Below are positions 24,553-34,112 of a stretch of DNA of 64,000 bases, in pieces. Source of the stretch: Fibrobacter sp. UBA4297 (GTDB taxonomy: Bacteria > Fibrobacterota > Fibrobacteria > Fibrobacterales > Fibrobacteraceae). The stretch covers positions 62,001 through 126,000 of the forward strand of contig NZ_DGUZ01000018.1 of NCBI RefSeq assembly GCF_002394865.1. Direction: 5' to 3'. How positions within the stretch are numbered: position 1 is the first letter of the stretch; each line of letters begins with the position of its first letter. The notes under the pieces are model-generated. The model searched no databases and had not been told where the DNA came from. It worked only from the letters and a program-made list of their open reading frames with translations. The translations under genes were made by a program, and so were the position numbers.

Positions 24553-25710
24553 TTAACCCTTCGGATTCTTGGCGTCGGAATTCTTGGCGTCATAATCGGC
24601 GAGAGACTTGAAGCCGTCTTTTGAGAGCGCTTCTTCAAGTTCCTTACGCATCGCATGGGCAGCCATCCAGCGGAAAGCCACCACAGAATAGCACTGCACC
24701 GCATCGACACCGAGCTTGATGAGGTCGTAAATCTTGTAACCGTGGTCAATGCCACCGCAGGCGATCACGCTCATCTGCGGGTAATGTTCACGAATAAACT
24801 TGACATTGCGCACCATATTTTCGTAAAGAGGGCGGCCAGACATGCCACCGCGATCGCCATCGGCACGGAGCGGAGTCAAATCGTCGTACTTCACATGAAC
24901 CGGGAGGTCCGTAACTTTCTTTGTCGGGTACGTGTTGCCCATGACAACGCCGTTCACGCCCACCTTCACCAGCATATCCATGATGGTCGCCGTATGGTTT
25001 TCGGGCATATCCGGGCTGAGTTTTGCATAAATGGCTTTGCGGACCGGCTGTTTATTGCGATAGTCCGTGATGGCGGTAAAAATCTTATTGACAAGCGTCA
25101 TGTCCAAATCGAGGCGGTTTTCCCCCGTATTCGGGCAGCTCAGGTTGATTTCGACGTAGTCCGCCACGCGGTAAGCGATGGAGAAACTTTCAACGATGTC
25201 TTTAAGCTTTTCGTTTTCGTCCGTGAGACCCGGCGTTTCGGCAACAGAGATGCCCACGCACATTTGAACCCTGTGAGCTGCGGTAATCTGTGTATCCACG
25301 CGACGGGTTACCGCATCGACGCCATCGTTGTTGAGGCCCATGCTGTTATGAATTGCACGGTCTTTCTCGATAAAACCGATACGCGGTCTGTGCGTGTTTC
25401 CTTCGCGGACGTGGCGGGTTGCAGTCCCGACAGAAATGCCGCCAAAGCCCATGTTGGCAAAATCGCAAATGCGTTTCGCCGTCTTGTTTGCACCAGCCGC
25501 GAGCATTATCGGGCAACCAAAATGGAGCGGATTTGAGCCATCCGCAAACGTTACCACGCGATTCAAAGTCTTGCTCAAGTCCGGGCGACCACCCATAAAC
25601 GGGATAACCGGGGCAAAGCGGGCCACATGCTTCAGGGAATCATGGCGAAATTCCGGATTATTGTGGAAAATACGGCGAATAAGTGCCAAAATGCGGTCAC
25701 TCACGCGCAT
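24553..25710 (-). CDS. pyrD: dihydroorotate dehydrogenase
   Basis: This FMN enzyme makes orotate for pyrimidine synthesis. It has an N-terminal extension of about 40 residues before the barrel, as in membrane-linked class 2 enzymes. The core has HFGCPIMLAAGANKTAKRICDFANMGFGGI, NSMGLNNDGVDAV, and the catalytic block EINLSCPNTGENRLDLD. The catalytic position is Cys, as in class 1, where class 2 has Ser. KLSPDMPENH and CGGIDHGYKIYDLIKLGVDAVQCY follow. Start choice is unsure: ATG at 25710 gives 385 residues, 25743 gives 396, and none has a clear ribosome-binding site. Confidence 0.85.
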   Translation of the reverse strand: MRVSDRILALIRRIFHNNPEFRHDSLKHVARFAPVIPFMGGRPDLSKTLNRVVTFADGSNPLHFGCPIMLAAGANKTAKRICDFANMGFGGISVGTATRHVREGNTHRPRIGFIEKDRAIHNSMGLNNDGVDAVTRRVDTQITAAHRVQMCVGISVAETPGLTDENEKLKDIVESFSIAYRVADYVEINLSCPNTGENRLDLDMTLVNKIFTAITDYRNKQPVRKAIYAKLSPDMPENHTATIMDMLVKVGVNGVVMGNTYPTKKVTDLPVHVKYDDLTPLRADGDRGGMSGRPLYENMVRNVKFIREHYPQMSVIACGGIDHGYKIYDLIKLGVDAVQCYSVVAFRWMAAHAMRKELEEALSKDGFKSLADYDAKNSDAKNPKG

Positions 25711-25864
25711 ATAGTATTCGTGGTTGATGCAATTATTACTCATGTGTAGTAAAATAGAAAAATCCACCACAAAAGACAGCCCTGCAAGACTTATAGAACC
25801 GACAAACCACCTATTGCCATGATACGAAAAATTTTATAATTCTTACTAGACAAGAGAGTAAATT

Positions 25865-27238
25865 ATGCAAAACAAAATCAAGAAAGATATTCACGAAAAC
25901 ATGCCACATTATATCGACATGCTTTCGAGCTTGGTAGCCATTCCATCCATCAGTTTTGACAATTTTGACCAAAAGTACGTTTTGGATAGCGCGAACGCCG
26001 TCAAGGCGATGTTTGAAAAAGCGGGACTCACGAACATCCAGTTTTTGATGCCGCCAAGCGGGCGTCCGAGCGTTTATGCAGAAAGCCTCACCAGCCCAGA
26101 CAAGCCGACCATCCTTTTGTACGCTCATCACGACGTGCAGCCGCCCATGCGAGAAGCTTTGTGGGACACGCCGCCGTTTACCGCTACGCAGAAAGGCGAC
26201 CGCCTCTTTGGACGAGGCACTGCTGACGACAAGGCGGGAATCATCACGCATCTCGCAGCCCTTGAACAGGTTCGCCGCGAACTCAAGAGCAACGGTCCGA
26301 ACCTAAAGTTCATTATCGAAGGCGAAGAAGAATCCGGGAGCGCAGGCTTCGAAAGGATTCTCACGGAACATGCAGAACTCTTGAAGAGCGACGCCGTCAT
26401 TATTGCAGACCTCGGGAACTTCGCCAAGGGAACACCATCTATCACGACGACGCTCCGCGGCATGAGCGCCATCAACGTCACCCTCCGCGCGACAAAGGCC
26501 CCGCTCCATTCCGGTTCGTGGTCCGGCCCGATTCCCGACCCCGCCCAGGCGCTTTGCCGCATGATTGCAAGCCTCACGGACAAGGACGGCAAGATTCTCA
26601 TCCCGCATTACGAAGATGACATTATCCCGCCGACAAAGGAAGAGCTCGAATCTTACAAGTCGCTCGGCATGACAGAAAAGATTTTCCGCAACGACGGTGG
26701 CGTTCTTGAACAAGTCAAGTTGAACGTGCCCGAAGAAGAAATTCTGCTATCACTGTGGCGCCGCCCGAGCATCATCGTAAGCACGATTGAGTCCGGATCC
26801 CGCGTAAACGCCGGTAACGTGCTGCAAGACAGCGCCTATGCCCGAATCGGCATCCGCCTTGCTCCCGGCATGGACGCCGTGAAATGCACCGACATGCTCG
26901 CCGACTTCCTCAAGGCCCAAGTTCCGAACAACATGGAAATCACCATCGACAAGGAAGACGGCGCAAATCCGTTCACAACCGACACAAACCACCCGTTTTT
27001 CAAGAAGATGAGTGAAGCCATGGCGGACGCTTACGCCTCCCCCACTAAGTTCATTGGCTGCGGCGCAAGCATCCCGGGCGCAGAGCTTTTCCGCAACACG
27101 CTCGGAAACATCCCAATTTTGCTCACGGGCCTCGAAGACCCAGAATGCAACGCCCATGGCGAAAACGAAAGCCTTTACCTGCCCGATTTCGAAAGCGGAA
27201 TCGTTGCAGAAGCGCTTTTCTTTGCATCCATTTCGTAA
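25865..27238 (+). CDS. M20-family metallopeptidase (dipeptidase type)
   Basis: The product of 457 residues matches the M20 dipeptidase group (CNDP/DapE/ArgE clan), which splits small peptides with two zinc ions in the cytoplasm. Metal and catalytic marks are LLYAHHDVQPP with His and Asp near residues 85-87, GRGTADDKAGIITHLAAL with the bridging Asp, and IEGEEESGSAGF with the general base Glu. ADLGNF follows. The dimer-lid region includes ATKAPLHSGSWSGPIPDP. The ATG lies nine bases after GAGAG. The sirtuin gene starts ten bases after the stop, so the two are probably co-transcribed. Confidence 0.92.
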   Translation: MQNKIKKDIHENMPHYIDMLSSLVAIPSISFDNFDQKYVLDSANAVKAMFEKAGLTNIQFLMPPSGRPSVYAESLTSPDKPTILLYAHHDVQPPMREALWDTPPFTATQKGDRLFGRGTADDKAGIITHLAALEQVRRELKSNGPNLKFIIEGEEESGSAGFERILTEHAELLKSDAVIIADLGNFAKGTPSITTTLRGMSAINVTLRATKAPLHSGSWSGPIPDPAQALCRMIASLTDKDGKILIPHYEDDIIPPTKEELESYKSLGMTEKIFRNDGGVLEQVKLNVPEEEILLSLWRRPSIIVSTIESGSRVNAGNVLQDSAYARIGIRLAPGMDAVKCTDMLADFLKAQVPNNMEITIDKEDGANPFTTDTNHPFFKKMSEAMADAYASPTKFIGCGASIPGAELFRNTLGNIPILLTGLEDPECNAHGENESLYLPDFESGIVAEALFFASIS

Positions 27239-27247
27239 GGAGGATCT

Positions 27248-27937
27248 ATGAAACGTAAAAGACTCGTCGTACTGACAGGCGCAGGAATCAGCGCGGAATC
27301 TGGCCTCCGCACATTCCGCGGAAATGATGGCATGTGGGAACACGAAAACATCGAAGACGTCTGCACACCGGACGCCCTCCGTCGTGACCCGAAGCGCGTC
27401 AAGGACTTTTACAACTTCTTGCGAAAGGGGCTCCCCGAGCACGCTCCGAATGCGGCGCACATCGCGCTTGCCAAGCTCGAAGAGCGCCTCGGCGACGAAT
27501 TCTTGCTCGTGACGCAGAATGTCGACGACCTCCACGAACGTGGAGGAAGCAAGCGCGTTTTGCACATGCACGGAGACCTGATGAAACTCCGTTGCACCAA
27601 GAACGAGCATGAATTCGAATTCACGGGCGAAGAAACATTGGACACAAAATGCCCGATTTGCGGAAGCCCCGTGCGCCCGGACATTGTGTTCTTTGGAGAA
27701 ACGCCTTTGTACATGGACGAGATTCAGGAAGCTCTGATGAACTGCGACGAATTCGCTTACATCGGCACGAGCAGCGTCGTGTATCCAGCAGCAGGTTTCA
27801 AGAGCTTTGCGAAATCGTACGGCGCCAAAGTCACTTGCCTGAATCTAGAAGCACCCTACGGCGACCCGTATACAGACGTCGTCATTCAAGGGAAAGCGAC
27901 CGAAGTCGTGCCCCAGTGGTGCGAAGAATTTAAGTAG
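27248..27937 (+). CDS. cobB: NAD-dependent protein deacylase (sirtuin)
   Basis: This 229-residue class III sirtuin removes acyl groups from lysines using NAD. Visible are GAGISAESGLRTFRGNDGMWE, TQNVDDLHERGG, the catalytic His in HMHGDL, and RCTKN with CPICG for zinc; like E. coli CobB it lacks one of the four usual cysteines. E. coli CobB has FYNARR, whose Tyr and Arg select succinyl-lysine. Here the block is FYNFLRK, with the Tyr kept and Leu at the Arg position, so acyl preference may differ. GGAGG before the ATG sets the start. Confidence 0.93.
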   Translation: MKRKRLVVLTGAGISAESGLRTFRGNDGMWEHENIEDVCTPDALRRDPKRVKDFYNFLRKGLPEHAPNAAHIALAKLEERLGDEFLLVTQNVDDLHERGGSKRVLHMHGDLMKLRCTKNEHEFEFTGEETLDTKCPICGSPVRPDIVFFGETPLYMDEIQEALMNCDEFAYIGTSSVVYPAAGFKSFAKSYGAKVTCLNLEAPYGDPYTDVVIQGKATEVVPQWCEEFK

Positions 27938-28028
27938 TCATTAGTTTTTAGTCATTAGTTTTTAGTTAATAGTTTGACGAATTTCACGATTATAATTCTA
28001 TCGACTATTGACCAATGACTATTGACTA
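27938..28028. repeat. TAGTCATTAGTTTTT-type degenerate repeats
   Basis: TAGTCATTAGTTTTTAGTCA and its variants occur here, followed by an inverted echo (GACTATTGACCAATGACTAT). Similar sequence recurs at 56581-56690 and 61170-61205. It fills the gap between the convergent sirtuin and Hpt genes. A role in ending transcription is possible but not shown. Confidence 0.6.
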
Positions 28029-28031
28029 TTT

Positions 28032-28376
28032 TTATTCAGCACAAAGCTTGCCGAGCTCATCTCGTTTTTCGAAAAATTTGACCAAAAGTGCGCTGTAATC
28101 CATTTGCGTGCGATTGCGCAAGAGTTCGGTAATCTCGACAGCAAGCGTATATAGCGGCGTGAGCGAAAGGTTCCCGAGAACGCCCTTTAGCGCATGAGCC
28201 GCTTCAAACGCACCATCCAAGTCCTTGGCCGCAACTTTCTTCTCCAATCGTTCAAAAGTAGCGTCGTCAGGAATCGTCGTCACCAGTTTCAAATACAGGG
28301 CTTCGTTTCCAAAGCAGCGTTCAAGGCCTTCAGCGGTATTTGCACCAAACGAATTTAGTTTTTCAATAGTAATCAC
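28032..28376 (-). CDS. histidine phosphotransfer (Hpt) protein
   Basis: The 114-residue helical protein has the Hpt signature AAHALKGVLGNLSLTPLYTLA, whose His accepts phosphate in multi-step relays. It starts at a GTG overlapping the upstream stop by four bases (GTGA), so it is translated with the REC-GGDEF-EAL regulator. Together with the divergent hybrid kinase this gives kinase, phosphotransfer and regulator parts in one locus. The N-terminal INSFGANTAEGLERC-type helix is common in Hpt domains fused to kinases. The stop lies next to the repeats at 27938. Confidence 0.9.
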   Translation of the reverse strand: MITIEKLNSFGANTAEGLERCFGNEALYLKLVTTIPDDATFERLEKKVAAKDLDGAFEAAHALKGVLGNLSLTPLYTLAVEITELLRNRTQMDYSALLVKFFEKRDELGKLCAE

Positions 28377-30091
28377 AGGTTATTCCCTTTTTTCAAATTT
28401 TTTTCACTTATTTCACGCTCTATAAATGGAGCAAAATCCATTGCAGGCACAGGCTTGGAGAAGTAATACCCCTGAATAATATCACAGCCCATTTGTTTTA
28501 ACATGTTCAACTGAGATTCGGTTTCAACGCCTTCAGCAACTGACGGAATCTTGAGAAACTTCGCAATTTCAATAATAATCTTTACGAGTTTCAAGTTGCA
28601 TTCGTCCTTTTCCATATTACGGACAAAAGACATATCAATCTTTAATACATCAACCGGGACCGTAGTAATCATGTTCAAGGACGAGTATCCTGCACCAAAG
28701 TCATCCATTTCTATGCGGAATCCATTTTTACGTAGCTTGTCAACAACCTCAACAAGTCTATTCGTATTTTCGGAATATGCACTTTCTGTGACTTCCAGCA
28801 TGATTTCGCTCGTAGAAATTTCATACCTTGAACAAATGTCTTCCAGCTTTGCTTCAAGATCTGGATCCATGATGTTGATACGGGAGACGTTCACAGATAC
28901 CGGTATAGATTCACCATACAAATCTTTCCAACGTCGGATTTGTGCAGCAGATTCCTTCCACACATAGTTATCCACTTTGCGGATAAGCCCGTTAGATTCA
29001 AATAAAGGAATAAAATCACCTGGATTAATGAAGCCCAGTTTCGGATGAATCCAACGCACCAGCGCCTCAGCGCTCGTCAGTCGCGGTTTTTCACCCACAA
29101 TGCTATACTTGGGCTGGTAATAGACTTTCAATTCCTTATTGGCAATGGCTTCATCAAGATCATGGATGAGAGTTTCTTCAAAAATATACTTTGCATGCAA
29201 TTCATTATTGTAACGCGCAATACATTTCGATGAATCACCGCGATTTGAATCACAGGCGATCTTTGCGCGGTCAAACCAAACTTCAATTTCGAATTCTCGG
29301 CTGACATTTTCCCAAATTCCATAACGGATTCGAATATTGCTGATATGGAAAAAGCTTGCAATTACAGAATCTAAGGCTTTACGCAAATCAGAATAATCTT
29401 CCTGATGCTCTGCAAAAATGTAGAACGTATCCGCATGGGCACGGCATGCAAAAGCATTCATCTGCGGAATGAGCGCGAGCAGGGCTTCACCAATTTTGGA
29501 AAGGAGCATATTGCCAAAAGCACGCCCACAAAATTCATTCACCAAATGGAAGCGTTCAATATCGAAAACCAGAGCGTCCCTGGGGATCTGCTTACCCAAC
29601 AGTTCCGATCGGCGTACATACTCAAAGAAGTAGTCTTTAGCCAAAAGCCCCGTAAGCACATCTTTTTCGGTATTGCGGATGATACTTTTCTTTTCAAAAA
29701 GTTCAATAATGCGCTCGCACCGAGCTAATACAACTTCGGGCAAATTGAACGGTTTTGTGATAAAATCAGCGGCTCCAAGCTTTAGACACTTGATTTCAAA
29801 AGTCTTCTCCGAAGTCATTACGACAACAGGAATCGACTTGAGGCGATCGCTTTCAACGCGGTGTTCCAGGAACTCGATGCCACTCATCACAGGCATAATC
29901 AAGTCCAGCAACACAAGCGAATACTCGACATCGGGATTCATCAGCATCCCAAGTGCGATTTTCGCATTGCTCGCGTAATCGACCGTATAAACCGTCGAAA
30001 GGAAATTTCCTAAAATTTCGCGGTTCACCATTTCGTCGTCTACAACAAGTACACGACGCCTTAAAACACCTTGTTGTCCAACAAAATCCAT
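28373..30091 (-). CDS. response regulator with degenerate GGDEF and intact EAL domains
   Basis: The product of about 572 residues has three domains. A REC domain (about 10-130) has the phosphoacceptor in VLLDLIMPVMSG and the Lys in FITKPF. A GGDEF domain (about 150-300) has RAHADTF at its signature, so it cannot make c-di-GMP. An EAL domain (about 320-560) has EALVRW, VNVSR, LEVTES, DDFGAGYSS, LKIDMSF and AEGVET, the residues needed to hydrolyse c-di-GMP. It probably lowers c-di-GMP when phosphorylated. The ATG at 30091 follows GGAG. It is coupled to the Hpt gene. Confidence 0.93.
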   Translation of the reverse strand: MDFVGQQGVLRRRVLVVDDEMVNREILGNFLSTVYTVDYASNAKIALGMLMNPDVEYSLVLLDLIMPVMSGIEFLEHRVESDRLKSIPVVVMTSEKTFEIKCLKLGAADFITKPFNLPEVVLARCERIIELFEKKSIIRNTEKDVLTGLLAKDYFFEYVRRSELLGKQIPRDALVFDIERFHLVNEFCGRAFGNMLLSKIGEALLALIPQMNAFACRAHADTFYIFAEHQEDYSDLRKALDSVIASFFHISNIRIRYGIWENVSREFEIEVWFDRAKIACDSNRGDSSKCIARYNNELHAKYIFEETLIHDLDEAIANKELKVYYQPKYSIVGEKPRLTSAEALVRWIHPKLGFINPGDFIPLFESNGLIRKVDNYVWKESAAQIRRWKDLYGESIPVSVNVSRINIMDPDLEAKLEDICSRYEISTSEIMLEVTESAYSENTNRLVEVVDKLRKNGFRIEMDDFGAGYSSLNMITTVPVDVLKIDMSFVRNMEKDECNLKLVKIIIEIAKFLKIPSVAEGVETESQLNMLKQMGCDIIQGYYFSKPVPAMDFAPFIEREISEKNLKKGNNL

Positions 30092-30509
30092 GTGGGCAAT
30101 CTCCAATCCATTCTATAGGTCCAAATGTAAGAAATAGACACAAAAATAGATTATGTTTTTTTAGTTACATTTTATTCATTATAAAGTTTTATTTCTAGGT
30201 TCACGACGTCTTCTTCATAATTTCCGATATTGGGAATCATCAATCCAATCAATTTATTTGTTTTTTTCATAATTTCCACACCCGTAAAAAAGGTGTGACA
30301 AATTTAAACATAAAACTTATGTATGATTATTTCTTTTTTATTACTTATTTCACAAATAACAATGACACTTTATGTCATTTTACTAAAATTTCTTACATTT
30401 ATATAACTTTACTATCAAATTTATTACAATGACAACTTTTAGCACAACGTTACTTATATTTGCGCTCACTTAATACAAATACAACCTAACTTATAAAGGG
30501 AAGGATTAT
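30092..30509. other. divergent control region between regulator and hybrid kinase
   Basis: This AT-rich gap of 418 bases separates the EAL regulator and the hybrid kinase, so it should carry both promoters. Two hairpins are visible: CACACC/GGTGTG at 30278-30299 and ATGACA-CTTTA-TGTCAT at 30361-30378. No promoter can be fixed by eye, and I see no gene in it. Confidence 0.5.
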
Positions 30510-33500
30510 ATGGTGTGGAAAAAAAGGAACGGCGTAAAAGACACAGCCGTCGGAAACATCGTTATGGCCATAGCTCTAATCGCAGGCTTTATATTCCTAG
30601 GCTATAGCGCGGTACAAAACGTTAGCTCCATGTTTATGGAAGAACTGGCCGGACGTAGAGAACAGTTTGTCGAGTCAAAACTTGAAGACTATATCAACAG
30701 CCTTGAATTTGCGGTTGAGCTTTTGACAACAGAAAATTTATCTAGTGAAAACAACTTTCAATCATACCAGTACCGTCTAAAGCATGTCTATGGATTGGAA
30801 CGATTCGCCTTCGTCGATTCAAACGGGCTCATATACACCTCCAACGGAACACGTAACGACATTGATCTTTACGATTTCGATTATAAGAATCTCACCAAGC
30901 CCGTAATTTCACTAAAAAAAGCCGATGACGAAAACAAGACCCTCATCGTCGCTATTCCGATTAACAACAAATATTACAACCAGAAAAAACTTGTCGTTTC
31001 CTTTATGGAAATCACCATTGCGCGCCTTCTCGAAGGAGTTTCTCTACAGTTAGACACGAATAGCGCGGCATCTTGCAACATTTATACAAAAGACGGCAAG
31101 TCGCTGAAGAGCATGGTTCTCGGAGGACTCACCAACGATGAAAACTTGTTCACAGCCATGGAGCACGCCACATTTGAAGATGGCTACACCATTGACAAGA
31201 TTCGCGATGACTTCGCGGCTCACAGGCAGGGTTCTACGTCATTTTCATACAACGGCATGCAAGAAACCGTTTATTATATGCCCGTCAAGTCTACAGACTG
31301 GATGTTGACATACCTCGTTCGTGACAACGTTTCCACAGAACAGATGAGTTACTTTTCTGAAGGCATTCTTGAGAGGAACCTCATCATCGCCATTATTATT
31401 TTATTCGTCATCATTATCTTATTCATTTTCTTCCTTATCCAAACACGACGCACAGCAAAGCTCAAAATCGAGCGTGAAATCATTGATGCCGAAAATAGAG
31501 TCAAGCAGAAGAAACTTGAAGACGAACTTGAGCTCCAGCAAAAGCTCATCGACCAGGAGCGCAAGCGTAACGAACAAAGTTACATGATTACTGCAATGGC
31601 ATCAGATTACCAAAGCGTTTTTTATGTAGACCTGGAAGAGGACATCTCTATTTGCTATCGCAAAAACGATTCCGTTCCAACACCATTCAAGAAGGGTGAC
31701 AAGTTTAAATTCAGCGAATCGTTTACTCAATACGCCCATAAATATGTCGCTCCGGAATACCAAAAGAAATTTCTTGAATTTATCGATCCCGCAAACATTG
31801 TCAGAAGATTGCAGAAAAACGCACTCATTGCGTTACGCTACATGGTCATCCGCGACGGCAAGGAAAGCTACGAAATGCTTCGCATGGCAGGCGTGCGAGA
31901 TGACGAGAACAGCGAAACGCTCCGCATTATTGGCGTCGGGTTCTCCGACATTGACGAAGAAATGCGCGACTCTCTCGCCAAAAACCAAGCACTCATTGAT
32001 GCGTTAAAGGTCGCCGAAGAAGCAAACAAGGCAAAGACCGTTTTCCTCTCGAACATGAGCCATGAAATACGCACCCCGATGAACGCCATTATCGGTCTTG
32101 ACAGCCTTGCACTCCACGAAGAAAACATTTCCCCAAAGATGCAAGACTATCTCGAAAAGATTGGTTCCTCTGCCGAGCACCTTTTGAGCCTCATCAACGA
32201 AATCCTAGACATGAGCCGAATCGAAAGTGGAAGACTGACTATCCGCAACGAAGAATTTTCTTTCACGAAACTTCTCGAACAAGTGAATACCATTTTCAAC
32301 GGCCAGTGCGAAGAAAAAGGCATCCATTACAGCTGCAATGTCGACCAGAAAATCGACAGCTATTATATTGGCGACGGCATAAAGATCCGCCAAATTCTCA
32401 TCAACATTCTTGGAAACGCAGTCAAATTCACGCCGAAGGACGGCAATATAGCCTTTGACATCAAAAAGACGGCCAAATTCGACAAAAATTCTACGCTCAC
32501 CTTCAAGATTAGCGACACTGGCATCGGCATGAGCAAGGAATACTTGCCAAAGCTCTTTGAACCGTTCAGCCAGGAAAATTCGGGAACGGCAAACAAGTAC
32601 GGAAGTAGCGGTCTTGGGCTTGCTATTACCAAAGGTATTGTCGACATGATGAACGGCAAGATTGAAGTCGAAAGTGAAAAGGGCAAGGGTACGACATTTA
32701 CGATTACGCTCACGCTTTTAAATTCAGGCCGCTCCGATGTTATCGAAAGTAACGATGTGGAAATCCGTCCGAGCGAAATGAGCGTCCTCGTCGTCGACGA
32801 TGATGATGTGGCATTACAACACGCCAAAGTCGTTCTTGAAAAGTCGGGAATTGCCGTCGAAACAGCCCCTTCAGGACGAGAAGCCATCGAGATGGTAAAG
32901 CTCCGCCACGCCAGATGCAACCCATACAGCCTTGTCGTTTTGGACTGGAAGATGAACGAAATGGACGGCGTAGAAACGGCTCGACAAATTCGCGCAGTCA
33001 CAAGCGACGACACGGCAATCATCGTGCTCACGGCCTACAACTGGGACGATGTTCTGGACGAAGCGCACGCTGCTGGCGTCGATAGCTTTATCGCAAAACC
33101 GATCTTGACGGACCACCTTCTGGACGAACTCAAGGACATCCTCAAGAAGAAACGCCAGCATACAGCACCCAAAAAGACGAAGGCAGAACTTACAGGAAGA
33201 TGCATCCTCCTTGCCGAAGACATGGAAGTGAACGCCCAAATCATGATTGAAATTCTGAAGATGCGTCAGGTGAGTACGGAGCATGCCGAAAACGGAAGAA
33301 TCGCCGTCGAGATGTTCGAAAAATCACCAGTCGGCTATTACGACGCCATTCTTATGGATATGCGCATGCCAGAGATGGATGGCTTGGAAGCGACGGCAGC
33401 CATCCGCAAATTGGACCGCCCCGACGCCAAAAAGATTCCGATTATCGCGCTCACAGCAAACGCATTCGATGAAGATGTTCAGCGCAGCTTGCAAGCAGGC

Positions 33501-33569
33501 CTCAACGCACATTTAAGCAAGCCTGTAAAGCCCGATATCTTGTTCGAAACGCTCGAAGGAATGCTTTAA
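30510..33569 (+). CDS. hybrid sensor histidine kinase with two receiver domains
   Basis: The product of 1019 residues has a membrane helix at about 16-36, a periplasmic Cache-like sensor to about 285, a second helix at about 289-312 and a coiled coil. A PAS-like stretch comes next, then the HisKA domain with FLSNMSHEIRTPMNAIIGL (His518). The ATPase domain has ILGNAVKFTPKDG, ISDTGIGM and SSGLGLAI. Two REC domains follow with acceptors Asp812 (VVLDWKMNEMDG) and Asp950 (ILMDMRMPEMDG). It would sense an external signal and feed the Hpt protein and regulator transcribed the other way. AGGGAAGG before the ATG sets the start, and a terminator follows. Confidence 0.95.
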   Translation: MVWKKRNGVKDTAVGNIVMAIALIAGFIFLGYSAVQNVSSMFMEELAGRREQFVESKLEDYINSLEFAVELLTTENLSSENNFQSYQYRLKHVYGLERFAFVDSNGLIYTSNGTRNDIDLYDFDYKNLTKPVISLKKADDENKTLIVAIPINNKYYNQKKLVVSFMEITIARLLEGVSLQLDTNSAASCNIYTKDGKSLKSMVLGGLTNDENLFTAMEHATFEDGYTIDKIRDDFAAHRQGSTSFSYNGMQETVYYMPVKSTDWMLTYLVRDNVSTEQMSYFSEGILERNLIIAIIILFVIIILFIFFLIQTRRTAKLKIEREIIDAENRVKQKKLEDELELQQKLIDQERKRNEQSYMITAMASDYQSVFYVDLEEDISICYRKNDSVPTPFKKGDKFKFSESFTQYAHKYVAPEYQKKFLEFIDPANIVRRLQKNALIALRYMVIRDGKESYEMLRMAGVRDDENSETLRIIGVGFSDIDEEMRDSLAKNQALIDALKVAEEANKAKTVFLSNMSHEIRTPMNAIIGLDSLALHEENISPKMQDYLEKIGSSAEHLLSLINEILDMSRIESGRLTIRNEEFSFTKLLEQVNTIFNGQCEEKGIHYSCNVDQKIDSYYIGDGIKIRQILINILGNAVKFTPKDGNIAFDIKKTAKFDKNSTLTFKISDTGIGMSKEYLPKLFEPFSQENSGTANKYGSSGLGLAITKGIVDMMNGKIEVESEKGKGTTFTITLTLLNSGRSDVIESNDVEIRPSEMSVLVVDDDDVALQHAKVVLEKSGIAVETAPSGREAIEMVKLRHARCNPYSLVVLDWKMNEMDGVETARQIRAVTSDDTAIIVLTAYNWDDVLDEAHAAGVDSFIAKPILTDHLLDELKDILKKKRQHTAPKKTKAELTGRCILLAEDMEVNAQIMIEILKMRQVSTEHAENGRIAVEMFEKSPVGYYDAILMDMRMPEMDGLEATAAIRKLDRPDAKKIPIIALTANAFDEDVQRSLQAGLNAHLSKPVKPDILFETLEGML

Positions 33570-33591
33570 AAAAAAATTCCATTGCTAACTG

Positions 33592-33622
33592 AAAGGCTGC
33601 TCGTTTTGAGCAGCCTTTTCTT
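33592..33622 (+). terminator. terminator of the hybrid kinase gene
   Basis: AAAGGCTGCTC and GAGCAGCCTTT pair around GTTTT, followed by TCTTTAC. It lies about 22 bases after the stop and directly before the stop of the convergent small gene. Confidence 0.85.
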
Positions 33623-33628
33623 TACTTT

Positions 33629-33961
33629 TCAATTTTCTTTTCGGCAGTATCTCTTTTGCCAAATGTATTCCTGCAAGATATCGAGCATTTGTGCGCACGG
33701 TTCAAACGAGAGTCCCAAATCCACGCAAAGTCGTCTTTGGCAAGCCTCCAAAACTTCCTGCTGTTCGCCATCCGAAAAACTCCTGACCTCGTACATGCTT
33801 GACAGGATTTGCTTGAGTACGAGCAAGAACAATCGGTCCTTGGCATCCGCAAATTCGGGGGCGTTCAAATCACGCAGTTCTTTTTCCAAAGTTGTTTCAT
33901 TTGCGAAAATTGAATCACCGACTTTTTGCACCGCAGAATGGGCAATTTTCCATTTTATCAA
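33629..33961 (-). CDS. small helical protein of unknown function
   Basis: The product of 110 residues has charged helices (FADAKDRLFLLVLKQILSSM, then DGEQQEVLEACQRRLCVDLG) and no signal or membrane segment. The only in-frame start near the 5' end is a TTG at 33961. A plus-strand frame over the same bases has a repetitive, unlikely composition, which favours this strand. No family recognised. It converges on the hybrid kinase gene; nothing else ties it to its neighbours. Confidence 0.45.
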   Translation of the reverse strand: MIKWKIAHSAVQKVGDSIFANETTLEKELRDLNAPEFADAKDRLFLLVLKQILSSMYEVRSFSDGEQQEVLEACQRRLCVDLGLSFEPCAQMLDILQEYIWQKRYCRKEN

Positions 33962-34112
33962 TTAAAGCGATCAAAATCCTTTAGATTTTTATGACACTCT
34001 TTACAGAACATAGTGTTCTCCCCGAAAAGATTCTCGTATTTTCAATGATAATATTAAAAAACGAGAATGAATGGGATGTAAAACTTATGCAAAAAACAAT
34101 TGCTAGGATTAA

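Noticed and set aside
27575..27670. Missing zinc cysteine in the sirtuin as a sign of decay
   Set aside because: E. coli CobB lacks the same cysteine (RCSQSG), so this is a normal variant.
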